Shown one piece after another: positions 23,226 through 34,141 of a DNA stretch of 64,000 bases. The DNA comes from Anomaloglossus baeobatrachus. Taxonomy: Eukaryota > Chordata > Amphibia > Anura > Aromobatidae. The position numbers and the translations under genes are program-made. The notes below the pieces were generated by a model, which worked only from the letters and a program-made list of their open reading frames with translations, searched no databases and had not been told where the DNA came from. Location of the stretch: NCBI RefSeq assembly GCF_048569485.1, contig NC_134360.1, positions 202,456,692 to 202,520,691 of the forward strand. Direction: 5' to 3'. The number at the start of each line of letters is the position of its first letter. Positions within the stretch are counted from its first letter, which is position 1.

Positions 23226-24012
23226 CTATTCTTAAAGGCTGTTACCTCTGCTGTTTTAATGCAGCAACCAGACGTAAGCAGGCTAAACATGGGCCATTTC
23301 ACCCCTAGGGCCACTGCCTTGTGATTTCCCCACAGGCTGAAGTGTGCCAACCAGCCCCTGACCGTGCTACGATGCTTATCCATAAGACCAATTCATTCTT
23401 CTGTAGAAGCTGCTTTCAACTTCTGCTCAGTCAATATCCATACTATATTTACAAAGAGAGTATGATAACTCTTTAGTACAAAGAGCAGCATACAGAGATT
23501 CAGCCAGAGAAAACCTTTTAGACTGGCTGTTTGTGAAAAGAGTACAGATTTTGGCTGAGCAGCAGTTAGAAGCTGCTTCTAAAGAAGTATGAACTTGGCT
23601 GTGTGAAACCGTGTTGCAGCACGGTGGAGGAGAAGGAATCAAAATAAGGTAATGAAGTATATTAAAAAATGCAGTTTATTGACGGTTTTATTTATTATGG
23701 TCCACATAGAATATGATTAGGTAAGGACTAGATGGTGATTCTTGTCTCAAGACATTATCAGACAACTTACACAATCAAAAACATCTATGCAACTTGCCAT
23801 TGCACTTCTATTTTATACATGCACTTTGACTGTAATAAAAAAAGCAGTGACTTCCATTGAAGAATGTGTAGTCAAAGTTATACCTGAGACTGGCAATCAA
23901 AACTCAAAGGGTTTTGCAATACTTGCAACCTGAATGCACTTTAACACAAATTACACTGCGACCTCAGTGTGTCATATTATTCATATCACACAACACATTG
24001 TCGTGTAGCTCT
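23226..24012. other. No gene recognised
   Basis: 23440-23640 contains partly inverted text (AGAAGCTGCTTTCAACTTC and GTTAGAAGCTGCTTCTAAAG) that may be a small fold-back repeat. The rest is AT-rich. Confidence 0.4.
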
Positions 24013-24269
24013 AGCCCAGTGGTCTCCAGCCTTTTTTACTGTGACAGCCACGTTCAGCTTTGAGAAATGGTCACGAGCCACATTCAGCGCCCTCTCCCCC
24101 TATAGCAGAGACAGCCAAAGCTTCTCCACAAAAAGCACATTGTGATCTTCTGTCCCTGTCCCTTATAGGCAGGATATTACCATCCAGAAGTGCATACTTT
24201 ACCCCAATTTAGTATTCTCACATCAAGCACACTCAGCACACTAGTGCCTCCAGCTTCAAGCACCTCCTA
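24013..24269. mobile_element. hAT-type terminus fragment
   Basis: Starts CAGTGGTCTCCAGCC, the form of a hAT (Charlie-group) terminal repeat, followed by GAGCCACATTCAGCGCCCTC. The other end was not found; the stretch is interrupted at 24270 by a Harbinger-type MITE. Confidence 0.45.
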
Positions 24270-24272
24270 TTA

Positions 24273-24798
24273 AGGGGGCTTTACACGCAACGACATCGCT
24301 AACGAGATGTCGGGGGGTCACGGAATTCGTGACGCACATCCGGCCTCGTTAGCGACGTCGTTGCGTGTGAAACGTACGAACGACTGCTAATGATCAAAAA
24401 TACTTAAATCGTTGATCGTTGACACGTCGTTCTAATCCCAAATATCGTTGCTGATGCAGGACGCAGGTTGTTCGTCGTTCCTGAGGCAGCACACATCGCT
24501 ATGTGTGACACCCCAGGAACGACAAACAACACCGTACCTGCGTCCTCCAGCAATGAGGTGGGCGTCACTTTCTTTCGGCTGCTCTCCGCCCCTCCGCTTC
24601 TATTGGACGGCTGGCGTGTGACGCCGCTGTGATGCCGCACGAACTGCCCCCTTAGAAAGAAGGTGGTTCGCCGGCCACAGCAACGTCGCTAGGAAGGTAA
24701 GTACGTGTGACGGATACTAGCGATGTTGTGCACCACGACGGGAGCGGGGGCGAACGCTAGCGACATCGCTAGCAATGTCGCAGCGTGTAAAGCCCCCT
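24273..24798. mobile_element. Harbinger-type MITE, copy M5
   Basis: TTA duplications at 24270-24272 and 24799-24801. The terminal repeats AGGGGGCTTTACACGC match exactly between ends, and pairing continues into CAACGACATCGCTA versus TAGCGATGTCGCTAG-type text. 526 bp; the best-preserved ends of the seven copies. Confidence 0.95.
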
Positions 24799-24801
24799 TT
24801 A

Positions 24802-25323
24802 ATCGTAATATCGTCTATCTACAGCTTAACAAATGTATCTCTTCACCCAGTATATGCACAACCACATCTTCTATTTTGGGGGGGCAACTCACATCTGCAG
24901 ACCATTTCATCACAGTTTCACAGTTTTTAAGGTTAAAGGAAGACTTTTAAGTTCACTGAGTTCAACCCATAGCCTAACATGTTGACCAAAAGAAAGGTAA
25001 AAACGCCATGGAGTTGTTTGTTACATCTGGTGCTAATGTAAAGGGGAGCAAACACCAGGCCGACAAGGCTCCGCTCTACTTCACCAGACTCAACCTCCAC
25101 TTGTGATCCAACCCAGACAGGGGGTGCGCCACTTACTTCGGTCTTCAGGTAAAAGTCCACCTCCCCAGTGCCGGTCACCGTTGTAGGTCTGGCAGGGCAA
25201 CACATCACACAGAGTCTCTATAGAAAGCAACATGCAACAGTTTACATGTTCTTCAACCTTTTCAACAGCCATGGCCAATCCTAGCCTAGCCCGCACTCTG
25301 GGTATTAGCCTTCCAGGTGCTGA
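24802..25323. other. Unassigned; dispersed-repeat text
   Basis: 24945-25020 (TTCACTGAGTTCAACCCATA, GCCTAACATGTTGACC) is, from memory, a recurrent amphibian interspersed segment. I cannot name its class. No gene seen. Confidence 0.35.
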
Positions 25324-26521
25324 TGTGATGCCCTGGACTAGTCAGGTCGTCCCAGGTAGTCCCATGCACACAGACCCCCCTCCCTAAAAAGGTGACAGCA
25401 GCCAAACTTAAAAACCTTGTCACCACCCTCCAGTTTTGATGTCCACATCAGGGGGGCGGAGCCAGGCAGTTGGCACCGCCCACCAAGGAGTTCACAGGCC
25501 TGGAGGCGGGAAAAAGCAGTAGTTCAGAATAGATGATTAGCCTTGACAGTGTAGGAGAGAAGTCAAGTCCAAGGGCAGACCTGTGACCAGGCCTGCCATA
25601 GTCTACCAGGTGTCTGGGTTGGAGCCCAGTCACCTCTGGCAAGGAGGCAGACGGTGGTGGCTGCCTGCAGGAACTGGGATTACAGCCAGTGGAACCGTAG
25701 GGACCGGGGTCGGGCGGTGGCCCGCCGGTACCTAACCGGGGAGCTGATTGGAAACCGGAGCACCAGGAGGGGTACTCAGACCCAGTACGAAGCCCAGAAA
25801 CTACCGGGCCGAGTCAAATCAACTGATTGAGGACTGGACTTTAGGACCTTTAACACAAGACCCGACTGAAGACAACAGCCCAACCATTAGGGTAAAGCCA
25901 CCGCCAAGGCATAGAGACCCAAGGGGCCAGCGTCTGCGAGCAAACAGGGCTCTCCTGACACCCAGCAAGCCGGGGAGCGGACTACCATTGCTTAGACATA
26001 GGAGTCATACCATTCACATTAAGGAGGTGCAGGAGAAAGGCGGAAACCACCAACCTGTTAAGGGAGAAGCTGCAGCCGGCTGCGGGCCCCGTTCATCATC
26101 CCGTTTGGTTTACCAGAGACTCCAGTGTGTTGTGTCATAGTGAGTACACCAGTGCCCTCGAGCCGCGCACCGCGCCGCACCGCACCAGCACCCAGCACCT
26201 CCCTCGGGCCCCCGGGACCATCACTCCCCTACCCATGGAGGGGTCAACACCAAGCTGCGCAACACCGTCCACAGGAGGCCTAGTCAATGGCAGCGGTGGT
26301 GTCCATCCATTCACCACAACCCGTGGGTGGCATCACGAACTTACACCCCTTACAAACAAACGCGGTCCTGGCCGTGGAACTCCCCACCGAAGTCCCTGCG
26401 TGTAGCGCCAACCCCCTTGCAGAGCGACGTGACCCCCGGGTCCGTGAGGAGCTCGAGCCACCCACCGAACGAGCACGGATCCGAGCGGCTCGGTAGCCGG
26501 CCGAGCCCATGGGGCGGTACA
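25324..26521 (+). mobile_element. Solo LTR, same family as 21811-22946
   Basis: Begins TGTGATGCCCTGGACTAGTC and ends GGGGCGGTACA. It shares GGGGCGGAGCCAGGCAGTTG, AGGAGTTCACAGGCCTGGAG and GTGGGTGGCATCACGAAC with the first LTR. Flanking four bases are CTGA and TTGA, an imperfect duplication. 1198 bp, same orientation as the first, noncoding fossil. Confidence 0.75.
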
Positions 26522-26569
26522 TTGAGCCTTAGCCTCTACCTGACCCAGTTCTTGTCTCCACGGTCAACT

Positions 26570-26774
26570 GCTTATAATATGAAAATGCCATGGAATTCTT
26601 CTTAAATTAATGCGTTTCAAGCAAAAACTGCTCTTACTCATAGCTATATGAGTAAGCACAGATTATGCTTGAAATGCATTGGCCAATGCTGTAAATCTTT
26701 TCTGTTTTTAAAGTATTGGAATAAAGAAATGTTTTAATTTAAGAAGAAATCCATGGAATCTTCATATTATAAGC
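26570..26774. repeat. 205-bp fold-back containing inverted hammerhead-like motifs
   Basis: The outer 38 bases at each end are inverted repeats (CTTATAATATGAA.. and ..TTCATATTATAAG). The inner part pairs ACTGCTCTTACTCATAG with ATGAGTAAGCACAG. Each arm contains ATGAGTA-AGCA..TGCT-TGAAATGCA, i.e. a core-like word, a stem II and GAAA in hammerhead order. The core has T where the catalytic G should be. Confidence 0.65.
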
Positions 26775-26982
26775 GGAAGCTAGAGATCACTCAAATTCCT
26801 ATCACTAATAGTGTGCGTATACATGTAATACAATGACTTACCAGGGACATCTCTAGTAGACAGATTGCTATCATTTCTTCTGGAGAGGACTTGGCCGAAA
26901 ATAATACATACAACTATAGCTGATCACTTCCAGAGCACATTAACCCACTGTTCCCCAATTTCTATGCTACATCATATGATGA

Positions 26983-28573
26983 TGTAGTGCCCCTGATACT
27001 GGTCGCTACAGGGTATTTCATTATATCCTTCCCGGGCAGGAAGAGGTTAACCCTGTAAGTTTACACACACCTCACATCACCATACAGCAGGGTTGCAATC
27101 CCCAATAGGGACCGGGTTCAGGTTTGGGTCATTTTGGGCACCCCCTTAATGTGCTGGGTCCATTGTGGGTAACAGAATGCCAGTCAGCCTCTAGGGGCTC
27201 TCCAGATCCACTGGACTTGGAGAATCAGGGTCAGGGAGAAGCAGTCACTAGGAAAGAGTTAATAATTTCTTCTACATAGCTCATCTAAACACAGTCAGGA
27301 AGGGACTCAGCCAGTTCCTAGCAGACACAGGCACTAGGAGGAACTCCAGGTCACCATAACAACGAACTGGATCCTTGCAAAGGTGGGGGGCAGGAGTAGG
27401 AGTAAGTTACAAAGCAGACAGGAAGCCGAGGTCAGTTCCAGTCAGACAGAGACAGAGCAGACACGCTGTGGAGCAGCTCCCTGGGGTGTTGCTGCCAGGC
27501 ACCCCTCAAGGAGGCAGAACAGAATCGTCTGGGATGTAACACCGCACCGACCTCTGCAGGTGTCTCCTGCAGAGGGCAGCCAGCCAGACCGGGGCTAGTA
27601 ACACCTGGAGGAATGGAACCTGGTACCAGGAATCGTGAGCTCAATGCAGACGGTGGCCAGGCTGAGTACGGCATGAGTATTCACTGGACTGAGCACAGGC
27701 AGGGTGCAGACCCCTAGTTCAGGAAGAACTTCAGGCTCACCTAATAAATCTGCCCGGTGAGGGGACCATCAAGGACCTCACCGACGTTAGTGTACGGGGC
27801 ACAGCAGCAAAGAGGGAACCCGGGGAATGGGGACACAGGTCCAACCCAATAGAGGTTCAAGCTGCCTGCCATACAGGGCAAGACAGAGAGTGAGGAAGAG
27901 AGAGAGAGAGCAGGAGGGGATCCCAAGACGCTTCAGGCCACGGGGACCCACCAAGTACAGAGTTGTGCACGGAGTAGAAAGCCCACCGATTACCAGACCG
28001 GACCGGACCTCAGACCTGTCCGTGATCGACTGGCGTCTCTGATGGCGAGGACCAGCACCTGGGGCGTGATACCATCTTAACCAGAGAATAAAAGCATCTG
28101 GAACCCGCACCCAGTGACTCTATGAGTAAATGCCGCCGCCCTGCGCTTCGGCGCTCCCGTGGACTGCCGCACCGTTCTCACCACCCTCCCGGGGTCCCGC
28201 ACCGCCTGTGAGGAGCAATACCATCCTGGCTGCACCCAACACCTGCCCTGGATTGAGACTCTGCAGTGGCGGCTAATTCCTGGCCACGCACCACGGGTGG
28301 TGCTGCAAAGCATCCCCCATTCCCATCCAATACCGCTCCTGGAAGAGGAAAAGTCGCAGGAAGGGTCAGCGGCAGAGGAAGCCGAAACCCAGTCGCCATT
28401 GCAACTGACGACATGCTTCTCAAGGACCCTTTGCCCTCCTTCTATCCCCCCTCATACGTGTTTGTCTTTTCATATAACCGACGGGGTCATGGAACCGGGT
28501 CAGGCCAGTCACAACAATCCCAAGAAACCACTGGCCCGGCGACGAGTGCCCTAAGGCCCCATGGGGTGCTACA
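26983..28573 (+). mobile_element. Solo LTR, 1591 bp, second family
   Basis: Starts TGTAGTGCCCC and ends GGGGTGCTACA, near-perfect inverted tips, flanked by a perfect 4-bp duplication ATGA (26979-26982 and 28574-28577). AATAAA near 28085 fits a polyadenylation signal in plus orientation. Internal text such as CCACGGGTGGTGCTGCAAAG is distantly like the other LTRs. Fossil, noncoding. Confidence 0.85.
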
Positions 28574-28744
28574 ATGACAAAAAGAGATATAGGGCCGCCT
28601 TGCAAAGTAATAGGACCTCCCTTTTGTTGCCCCCATTGAATACAGTATCTTCAAAAGTAAAAAATATTACAGCTGTAATAATGTCTCCTAATTGGCTTCT
28701 ACAGTAATTATGTCCCCACTTGTCACCATAACCCAATCCTAGCC

Positions 28745-29045
28745 CCCTATATTTAATAATGGCTCATATTCTGGCTCACTTTATTTAATAATGTCTCCCA
28801 ACCTGGCCCCCTTTATTTAATAATGTCCCACATCTTGTCCCCCTTTATTTAATAATGTCCAACATCTTGGCCCCTTTATTTAATAATGTCCCCCATCCTG
28901 GCACCCCTTAATACTGTCCCACATCTTGGCCCCCTTTATTTAATAATGTCCTACATCTTGGCCCCTTTATTTAATAATGTCCCCATCCTGGCCCCCTTTA
29001 TTTAATAATGTCCCCTATCCTGGTCTCCTTTATTTAAAGTTCTCC
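28745..29045. repeat. Minisatellite, about 32-bp unit
   Basis: TTTATTTAATAATGTCCCAC-ATCTTGGCCCC repeats about nine times with length variation. Confidence 0.88.
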
Positions 29046-29245
29046 ACCCTCAGCTCCCATCCTAGACCCCTCTGTTCCCCCATCCTGGGCCCCTATGTTC
29101 CTGCATCCAGGGACCATAAGTTCCTCCATCCCTGGCACCTATGTTCCTCCATCCTGGGCCCCTATTTTGCCAAATCCTTTGTCCTTATGTCCTCCATCCT
29201 TTGCCCCTATGCTTCCCCATTCTGGGCCCCTATGTCCACTACCCT
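29046..29245. repeat. Minisatellite, about 27-bp unit
   Basis: Units of CCTATGTTCCTCCATCCTGG-GCC follow the previous array. They differ from it but share the CATCCTGG word, so one may derive from the other. Confidence 0.7.
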
Positions 29246-30744
29246 GCCCACTTACAAAGGGGGAGATTCTACTCACCTTCTGGTTGTCCCCCGGCGTTGT
29301 CTTGCGGTATCATATGCTCCATGGTTATTAAACTGACTGTAAAGTTGTGTGCTGACCTCGGAGATGTTAAAAAGCTGGCGGCCTATAAAAGACCACAAGT
29401 CAGTGTACGACCTCAGATAGGCCAGTGGCCATTACACTGGATATGAAGCAAAAGGATGCCGAAGAACCAAGGAAGGTGAGTATAATAAGCCAGGGACAAT
29501 TAAACTGCAGATGATATGAAGCCGCAAGAGGACACCGAAGAAGCAAGGATGATGAGTATAAGCTCCCCTCCCAGCATGGGGGCCTCCAAGGACCTGAGGT
29601 CCCGCCACGCCTGTCCGACGCTGCACATGTGGCTTTCGAGCCTGCTTCAGCCTAATGAGTGCCACAGCACATCAGCAGTACGGGCTTATTCTGAAAAGGC
29701 AATGCCAGAAAATGCTCTCGATTCTATGTAAGGTGTGACAATAAATTCAAGTAAGAGCCTCTAAAAAGCAGCAGATTTAGCATAAATTTACTTTTTACAA
29801 CATACTTCAGATATTTGGTTTTACATATGTTCACGTTTGCCGAGATTGCTTGAAAATACATAAAGGTTATATTTCACTTGAAAAAAAGCATAGGATTAAT
29901 ATCAACATGGGCTTTATATGATGATATATCAATTTTACAAATGTGAAGGTGTATTAAACCACAAATAAGAAGGAAGTATTAATAGAAAATTTCAATCCCT
30001 AACTTAATTAAAAGTAGAGTCTCCCTTGGGAACTTTTTAATTTAAGACCATCTTTATAGAAAATATTCAGACATTAATTCACAGTGAAGCCACGTTGATA
30101 TCCATCTTAAATCTTTGCGAGACAATCTCTGAAGGAAAGACACAAATTGGAAAAAAAAATAAAAATGAGCAATTGACAACTAAGACTACTCAATTTTTTT
30201 TTTTCGTTTTCTCTCCGGGGACGATCCAGTTTCCAGTTATAAATGCATTTAATTATTTTTTTGTAATTCACTAAATATTTAGTTAATATTATGTGCATCT
30301 ATACTTATGTTTCAAGTTGATTCACGATCAAATAAGCCCAAGAATCATAGATTATTTTCTGTACCCAAAGTGCTTTCATTGAGTACAAAAAGGCACTTAT
30401 TTAAATTTCTCGTGGGCTAGAATTGCTTTAACAGTCTTTAAAGTTTCTCTGTTATGGAAAAGGCTATTACTGATAATGGCTGCACTATTTTTAAAGTGAT
30501 ATTACACTGGAGGGTTTCATGCTATAAACATAATTTAAGTTTGCACAGCTCATTAGAGGAGAAAAACTTTCTGGGTGTAGAGAATGTTTCATCGATCTAA
30601 CTGCGCACACGTTGATGCTACGTGTCTTACGTTTTGTCTCCAGTTTTTATTTAGAGTTGATGCATAAGCCAAGAAAATCTTAGTCTGTGCGTATTTTGTC
30701 TTCCAAAATACACCAAATGGACATTGTTTTGAATGTGGAGCTGG
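29246..30744. other. Mostly AT-rich, no gene recognised
   Basis: 29450-29700 has MITE-like text repeated within itself (GAAGAACCAAGGAAGGTGAG and GAAGAAGCAAGGATGATGAG, both next to GATATGAAGC). 29700-30700 is AT-rich and free of visible repeats, perhaps single-copy. Confidence 0.4.
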
Positions 30745-31400
30745 TGTCCCTGCACTGCTCTGCCTCTCCCCGACTCACTCACTGCCGTGGTCAGACTGCA
30801 CCTGAGGGTCAGCTGCCACAGTCGTGGACACTGCCCTGGAAGTGGATCCTGGCGTCTACTCAATAGAGGCTTAGTCAAGCCCCTCTCTTGTCACGGTAAG
30901 CCCGGGGTTCACTTGTGGTCCAGTGGGTCCACTCCCTCTCACCGCCTCATAGAGAAGACTTCCCTGCACTGCTATGCTTCTCTCCAGCAGGTTCGCCGAC
31001 TCACTCACAGCCGCAGTCAGACTGCACCTGAGGGTCAGCTGCCATAGTCGCAGATATTACCCTGGAAGTGGTACCTTGCATCTACCCAGTAGGGGCTTAG
31101 TCAAGCCCCTTTCTTGTCATGGTAAGCCCGGGTTTCACCTGTGGTCCAGTGGGTCCACTCCCGCTCACAGCCTCATAGAGCAGACTTCCCTGCACTACTC
31201 TGCTTCTCTCCAGCAGGTACTCAAACTCACTCACAGCTGCAGTCAGACTGCACGTGCCACAGTTGCGGACACTGCCCTGCAAGTGGTACCTGGTGTCTAC
31301 CCGGTAAAAGTTTATGCAAGCCCTTCCCTTGTCACGATAAGCCTGCCTTTCCCTTGTGTTCCAGTTGGTCCATTCCCGCTCACTGCCTCATCACCAGCGG
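30745..31400. repeat. Tandem repeat, about 220-bp unit, three copies
   Basis: Units start CCCTGCACTGCTCTGC (about 30750, 30964, 31188) and carry CAGACTGCACCTGAGGGTCA, GCTTAGTCAAGCCCC, then GTGGTCCAGTGGGTCCACTC. The third copy has lost a short block after CAGACTGCAC. Open frames span copies but shift between them. Confidence 0.88.
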
Positions 31401-31726
31401 CGCATGTAACATTGAGTTACAGATGACAACTTTAACATGAAGGGGGGAAAAAAATATTTCGTGTTAGTGATTAATAATATTGCACTGAAATCTTCATTTA
31501 TAGACTTGATGATAAGCAGTTTGCAGGCTGATCTGATTTTAAGATTTTTCTTTCTTGGAAGTTTCTCTCCCAGTAATATAAGGTTGGATGATAGGTCTGA
31601 GTGTATCCAGTGTCCTCACTTGTATTCAGGTATCAGCCCAGCTTCCATTCTGCACTGAAAGCCTCTCCATGCATTTTACTTCTTGTGTATAGCTTGTTTG
31701 GTCTTCCTTTTGAGATATTTTCTCCC

Positions 31727-32068
31727 TTCTCCTTGCAGATCCCTACAGGCACCTTCCTCCTGATATCTCTAACTCTCCTTGCAGATCCCTACAGGCACCT
31801 TCCTCCTGCTATCTCTAAATCTCCTTGTAGATCTCTAAAGGCACCTTCCTCCTGCTATCTTTAACTCTCCTTGTAGATCTCTAAAGGCCCCTTCCTCCTG
31901 CTATCTCTAACTCTCCTTGCACATCTCTACAGGCACCTTCCTCCTGCTATCTCTAACTCTCCTTGCACATCTCTACAGGCACCTTCCTCCTGCTATCTCT
32001 AACTCTCCTTGCACATCTCTACAGGCACCTTGCTCCTGCTAGCTCTTACTCTCCTTGCAGATCTCTAT
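31727..32068. repeat. Minisatellite, 46-bp unit, about 7 copies
   Basis: CTCCTTGCACATCTCTACAG, GCACCTTCCTCCTGCTATCT, CTAACT repeats in exact 46-bp steps. 31400-31727 before it is unassigned. Confidence 0.95.
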
Positions 32069-32280
32069 ATTCCCTTCCTGATTTTAACAGTGAATTTAAT
32101 ATGAAAAGGCTTGTTAAAAAGCCACTTTTGACTTTTAGGATTGCTACTTCCAATAGGTGGCACTAGAGTTTGTCTCCTTCCTCCCTGGAGAGACAATATG
32201 AATATTTCCCAGAGGAGAATTGCAGCTATAAGTCCCCTCACTGACAGCCAAACTGGGTTGTCAGGTCTCCGCAAGGAGAA

Positions 32281-32891
32281 TAACAAATAGGAATAACGTT
32301 TGGAACACCATTCTAAGTCCGAACTGGGTGCAAAAACCTAAAAAAACATCACTATGGGGAGATAAGGTATGCACACCAGTGACTATGTAAGGAGAATACA
32401 TGAAATAGCAGAAACTGCTGTGTGAATACTGACTTGAAAAATCCAATAGCTATATGTAAGAATGAAAATGTGAAAAATGGAACCTGCATTACTGCTATGA
32501 ACATATGAATAAAGAGAAATTTAGCTACTGAATTGATCAATGCAATAACTGCATGAGAGGGCACACACAAGCTAGGGACCCCAACGTAGAGAAATACTTT
32601 GGCGTAGTGTTGGGGCTCTATTGCATTGATCAATTCAGTAGCTAAATTTCTCTTGATTCATATGTTCATGGCAGATTCCATTTGTAATGCAGATTCCATT
32701 TTTCACATATTCACTCTTGCATATAGCTATTGGATTTTTCAAGTCAGTATTCACACAGCAGTTTCTGCTATTCCATGTATTCCCCTTACATAGTCACTGG
32801 TGTGCATACCTTATCTCCCCATAGTGATGTTTTTTAGGTTTTTTGCACCCAGTTCGGACTTAGAATGGTGTTCCAAACGTTATTCCTTATT
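32281..32891. repeat. Inverted repeat, arms about 265 bp, 73-bp spacer
   Basis: TAACAAATAGGAATAACGTT to TTGATCAATGCAAT (32281-32547) returns inverted over 32622-32891. The spacer plus most of the right arm is repeated directly over 32998-33262. The transcript could form a long hairpin. Confidence 0.88.
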
Positions 32892-33328
32892 TGTTAGTTG
32901 TTTTTCGTTTGTGAACCCTCCCCAACCACACCTATTGCCAATCCATATCATACGCATAAATAGCCTGGGTCTCAGCTTCCCATACACGGTAAGTTTTTTA
33001 ACTGCATGAGAGGACACACACAAGCTAGGGACCCCAACGTAGAGAAATACTTTGGCATAGTGTTGGGGCTCTATTGCATTGATCAATTCAGTAGCTAAAT
33101 TTCTCTTGATTCATATATTCATGGCAGTAATGCAGATTCCATTTTTCACATATTCACTCTTGCATATAGCTATTGGATTTTTCAAGTCAGTATTCACACA
33201 GCAGTTTCTGCTATTTCATGTATTCCCCTTACATAGTCACTGGTGTGCATACCTTACCTCCGCAAGGAGAATAGTCTTCCCTGTGGTCACCACAATAGCG
33301 TCTCTTAAGCCAGATCAGATACCCAGAC

Positions 33329-33374
33329 TTTGCACTGACGAGGGGCAATCACCCCGAAACACCATGTCTGCAAA
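33329..33374 (+). ncRNA. Hammerhead ribozyme A
   Basis: Type I layout. Stem I 5' strand TTTGCA (33329-33334), core CTGACGA (33335-33341), stem II GGGG/CCCC with loop CAATCA (33342-33355), GAAA (33356-33359), stem III CA/TG with loop CCA (33360-33366), triplet GTC (33366-33368), stem I 3' strand TGCAAA (33369-33374). Predicted self-cleavage is after 33368. All conserved core positions (CUGANGA, GAAA, NUH) are met. The very short stem III is usual for Penelope-like and retrozyme hammerheads, which are thought to work best as dimers. Confidence 0.85.
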
Positions 33375-34141
33375 TTCAAATTGGGGTTCTGATTTGGCAT
33401 AAATCCTAAGTCATATGAAAAGGCTTGTTAAAAAGACACTTTTGACTTTTAGGATTGCTACTTCCAATAAGTGGCGGTAGAGTTTGTCTCCTTCCTCCGT
33501 GGAGAGACAATTTCAACAGTGAATTTACAATTTTGAGAAAGAATGATCAGTTCAGAAGGAGAAAGAAATGGATTTATCTAATAAGATATTCCTAAAGTTC
33601 CTTATTTTGACATAAATTATTGATTTAAATTAAAAAATATATACAACTTTTGAACAAACAAAATTAAGGGGACCTTTTAAAATCCCCACCTTACAAGCAT
33701 AAGCTGTTGTTGTAGCATTCAGCAGTAGTGATGAGCGAGTACTAAAAAGCTCGGGTGCTCGAAGCTCAGGCCGAGCATCCCAAGATACTCGTGTACTCGG
33801 GCCGAGCAACGAGCCCAATGTTATCCTATGGGAGACCCGAGTATTTTTGTGAAATGACCCCCCGGCAGCATGGAGAAACCCTAAAAATGTCACAAAAGTC
33901 TCAGAAGAGTGCTCAAATGACATGGCAACAGCATGGGGAAGACCCCTTGAAGCATTTATCACTGAAAAGTCACAGCTGTGAACAATTTTGTCCGCGTTTC
34001 ACGCCATTTTTACGGACTCACCAGAAAACCTTCCAAAATGACCCCAAAATGATTTTTCATGGCAGAAATGTTAAGGGCACATACCCAATAGTGAGATAGA
34101 GCTGGTGTATGTTACTTTTTTAGATTAATACATGAAAGATT

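Larger units (their letters stand above)
32099..33514. mobile_element. Ribozyme-bearing retroposon insertion, 1416 bp, Penelope-like
   Basis: A perfect 13-bp duplication AACAGTGAATTTA flanks it (32086-32098 and 33515-33527). Both ends carry the same roughly 100-bp direct repeat (ATATGAAAAGGCTTGTTAAA to TTCCTCC-TGGAGAGACAA). Inside are a long inverted repeat, a direct duplication of one arm and the hammerhead at 33329-33374. The word CTCCGCAAGGAGAAT occurs twice (about 32263 and 33258), as expected from partly tandem copies of one unit. Tandem and inverted partial units with a ribozyme are typical of Penelope-like element LTR-like repeats. No reverse transcriptase is present, so it is non-autonomous or truncated. 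Confidence 0.7.

Noticed and set aside
8297-24801. Assigning the M1-M7 MITEs to the TTAA class (T2/Kolobok or piggyBac)
   Set aside because: Some copies look TTAA-flanked, but the known empty site in the 29-bp array shows a 3-bp TTA duplication, and other copies have TAA.
21811-26521. The two related LTRs as a pair bounding one element
   Set aside because: The first LTR has its own perfect 4-bp duplication and minisatellite on both sides, and the sequence between them is minisatellite, a hAT fragment and a MITE without coding remnants.
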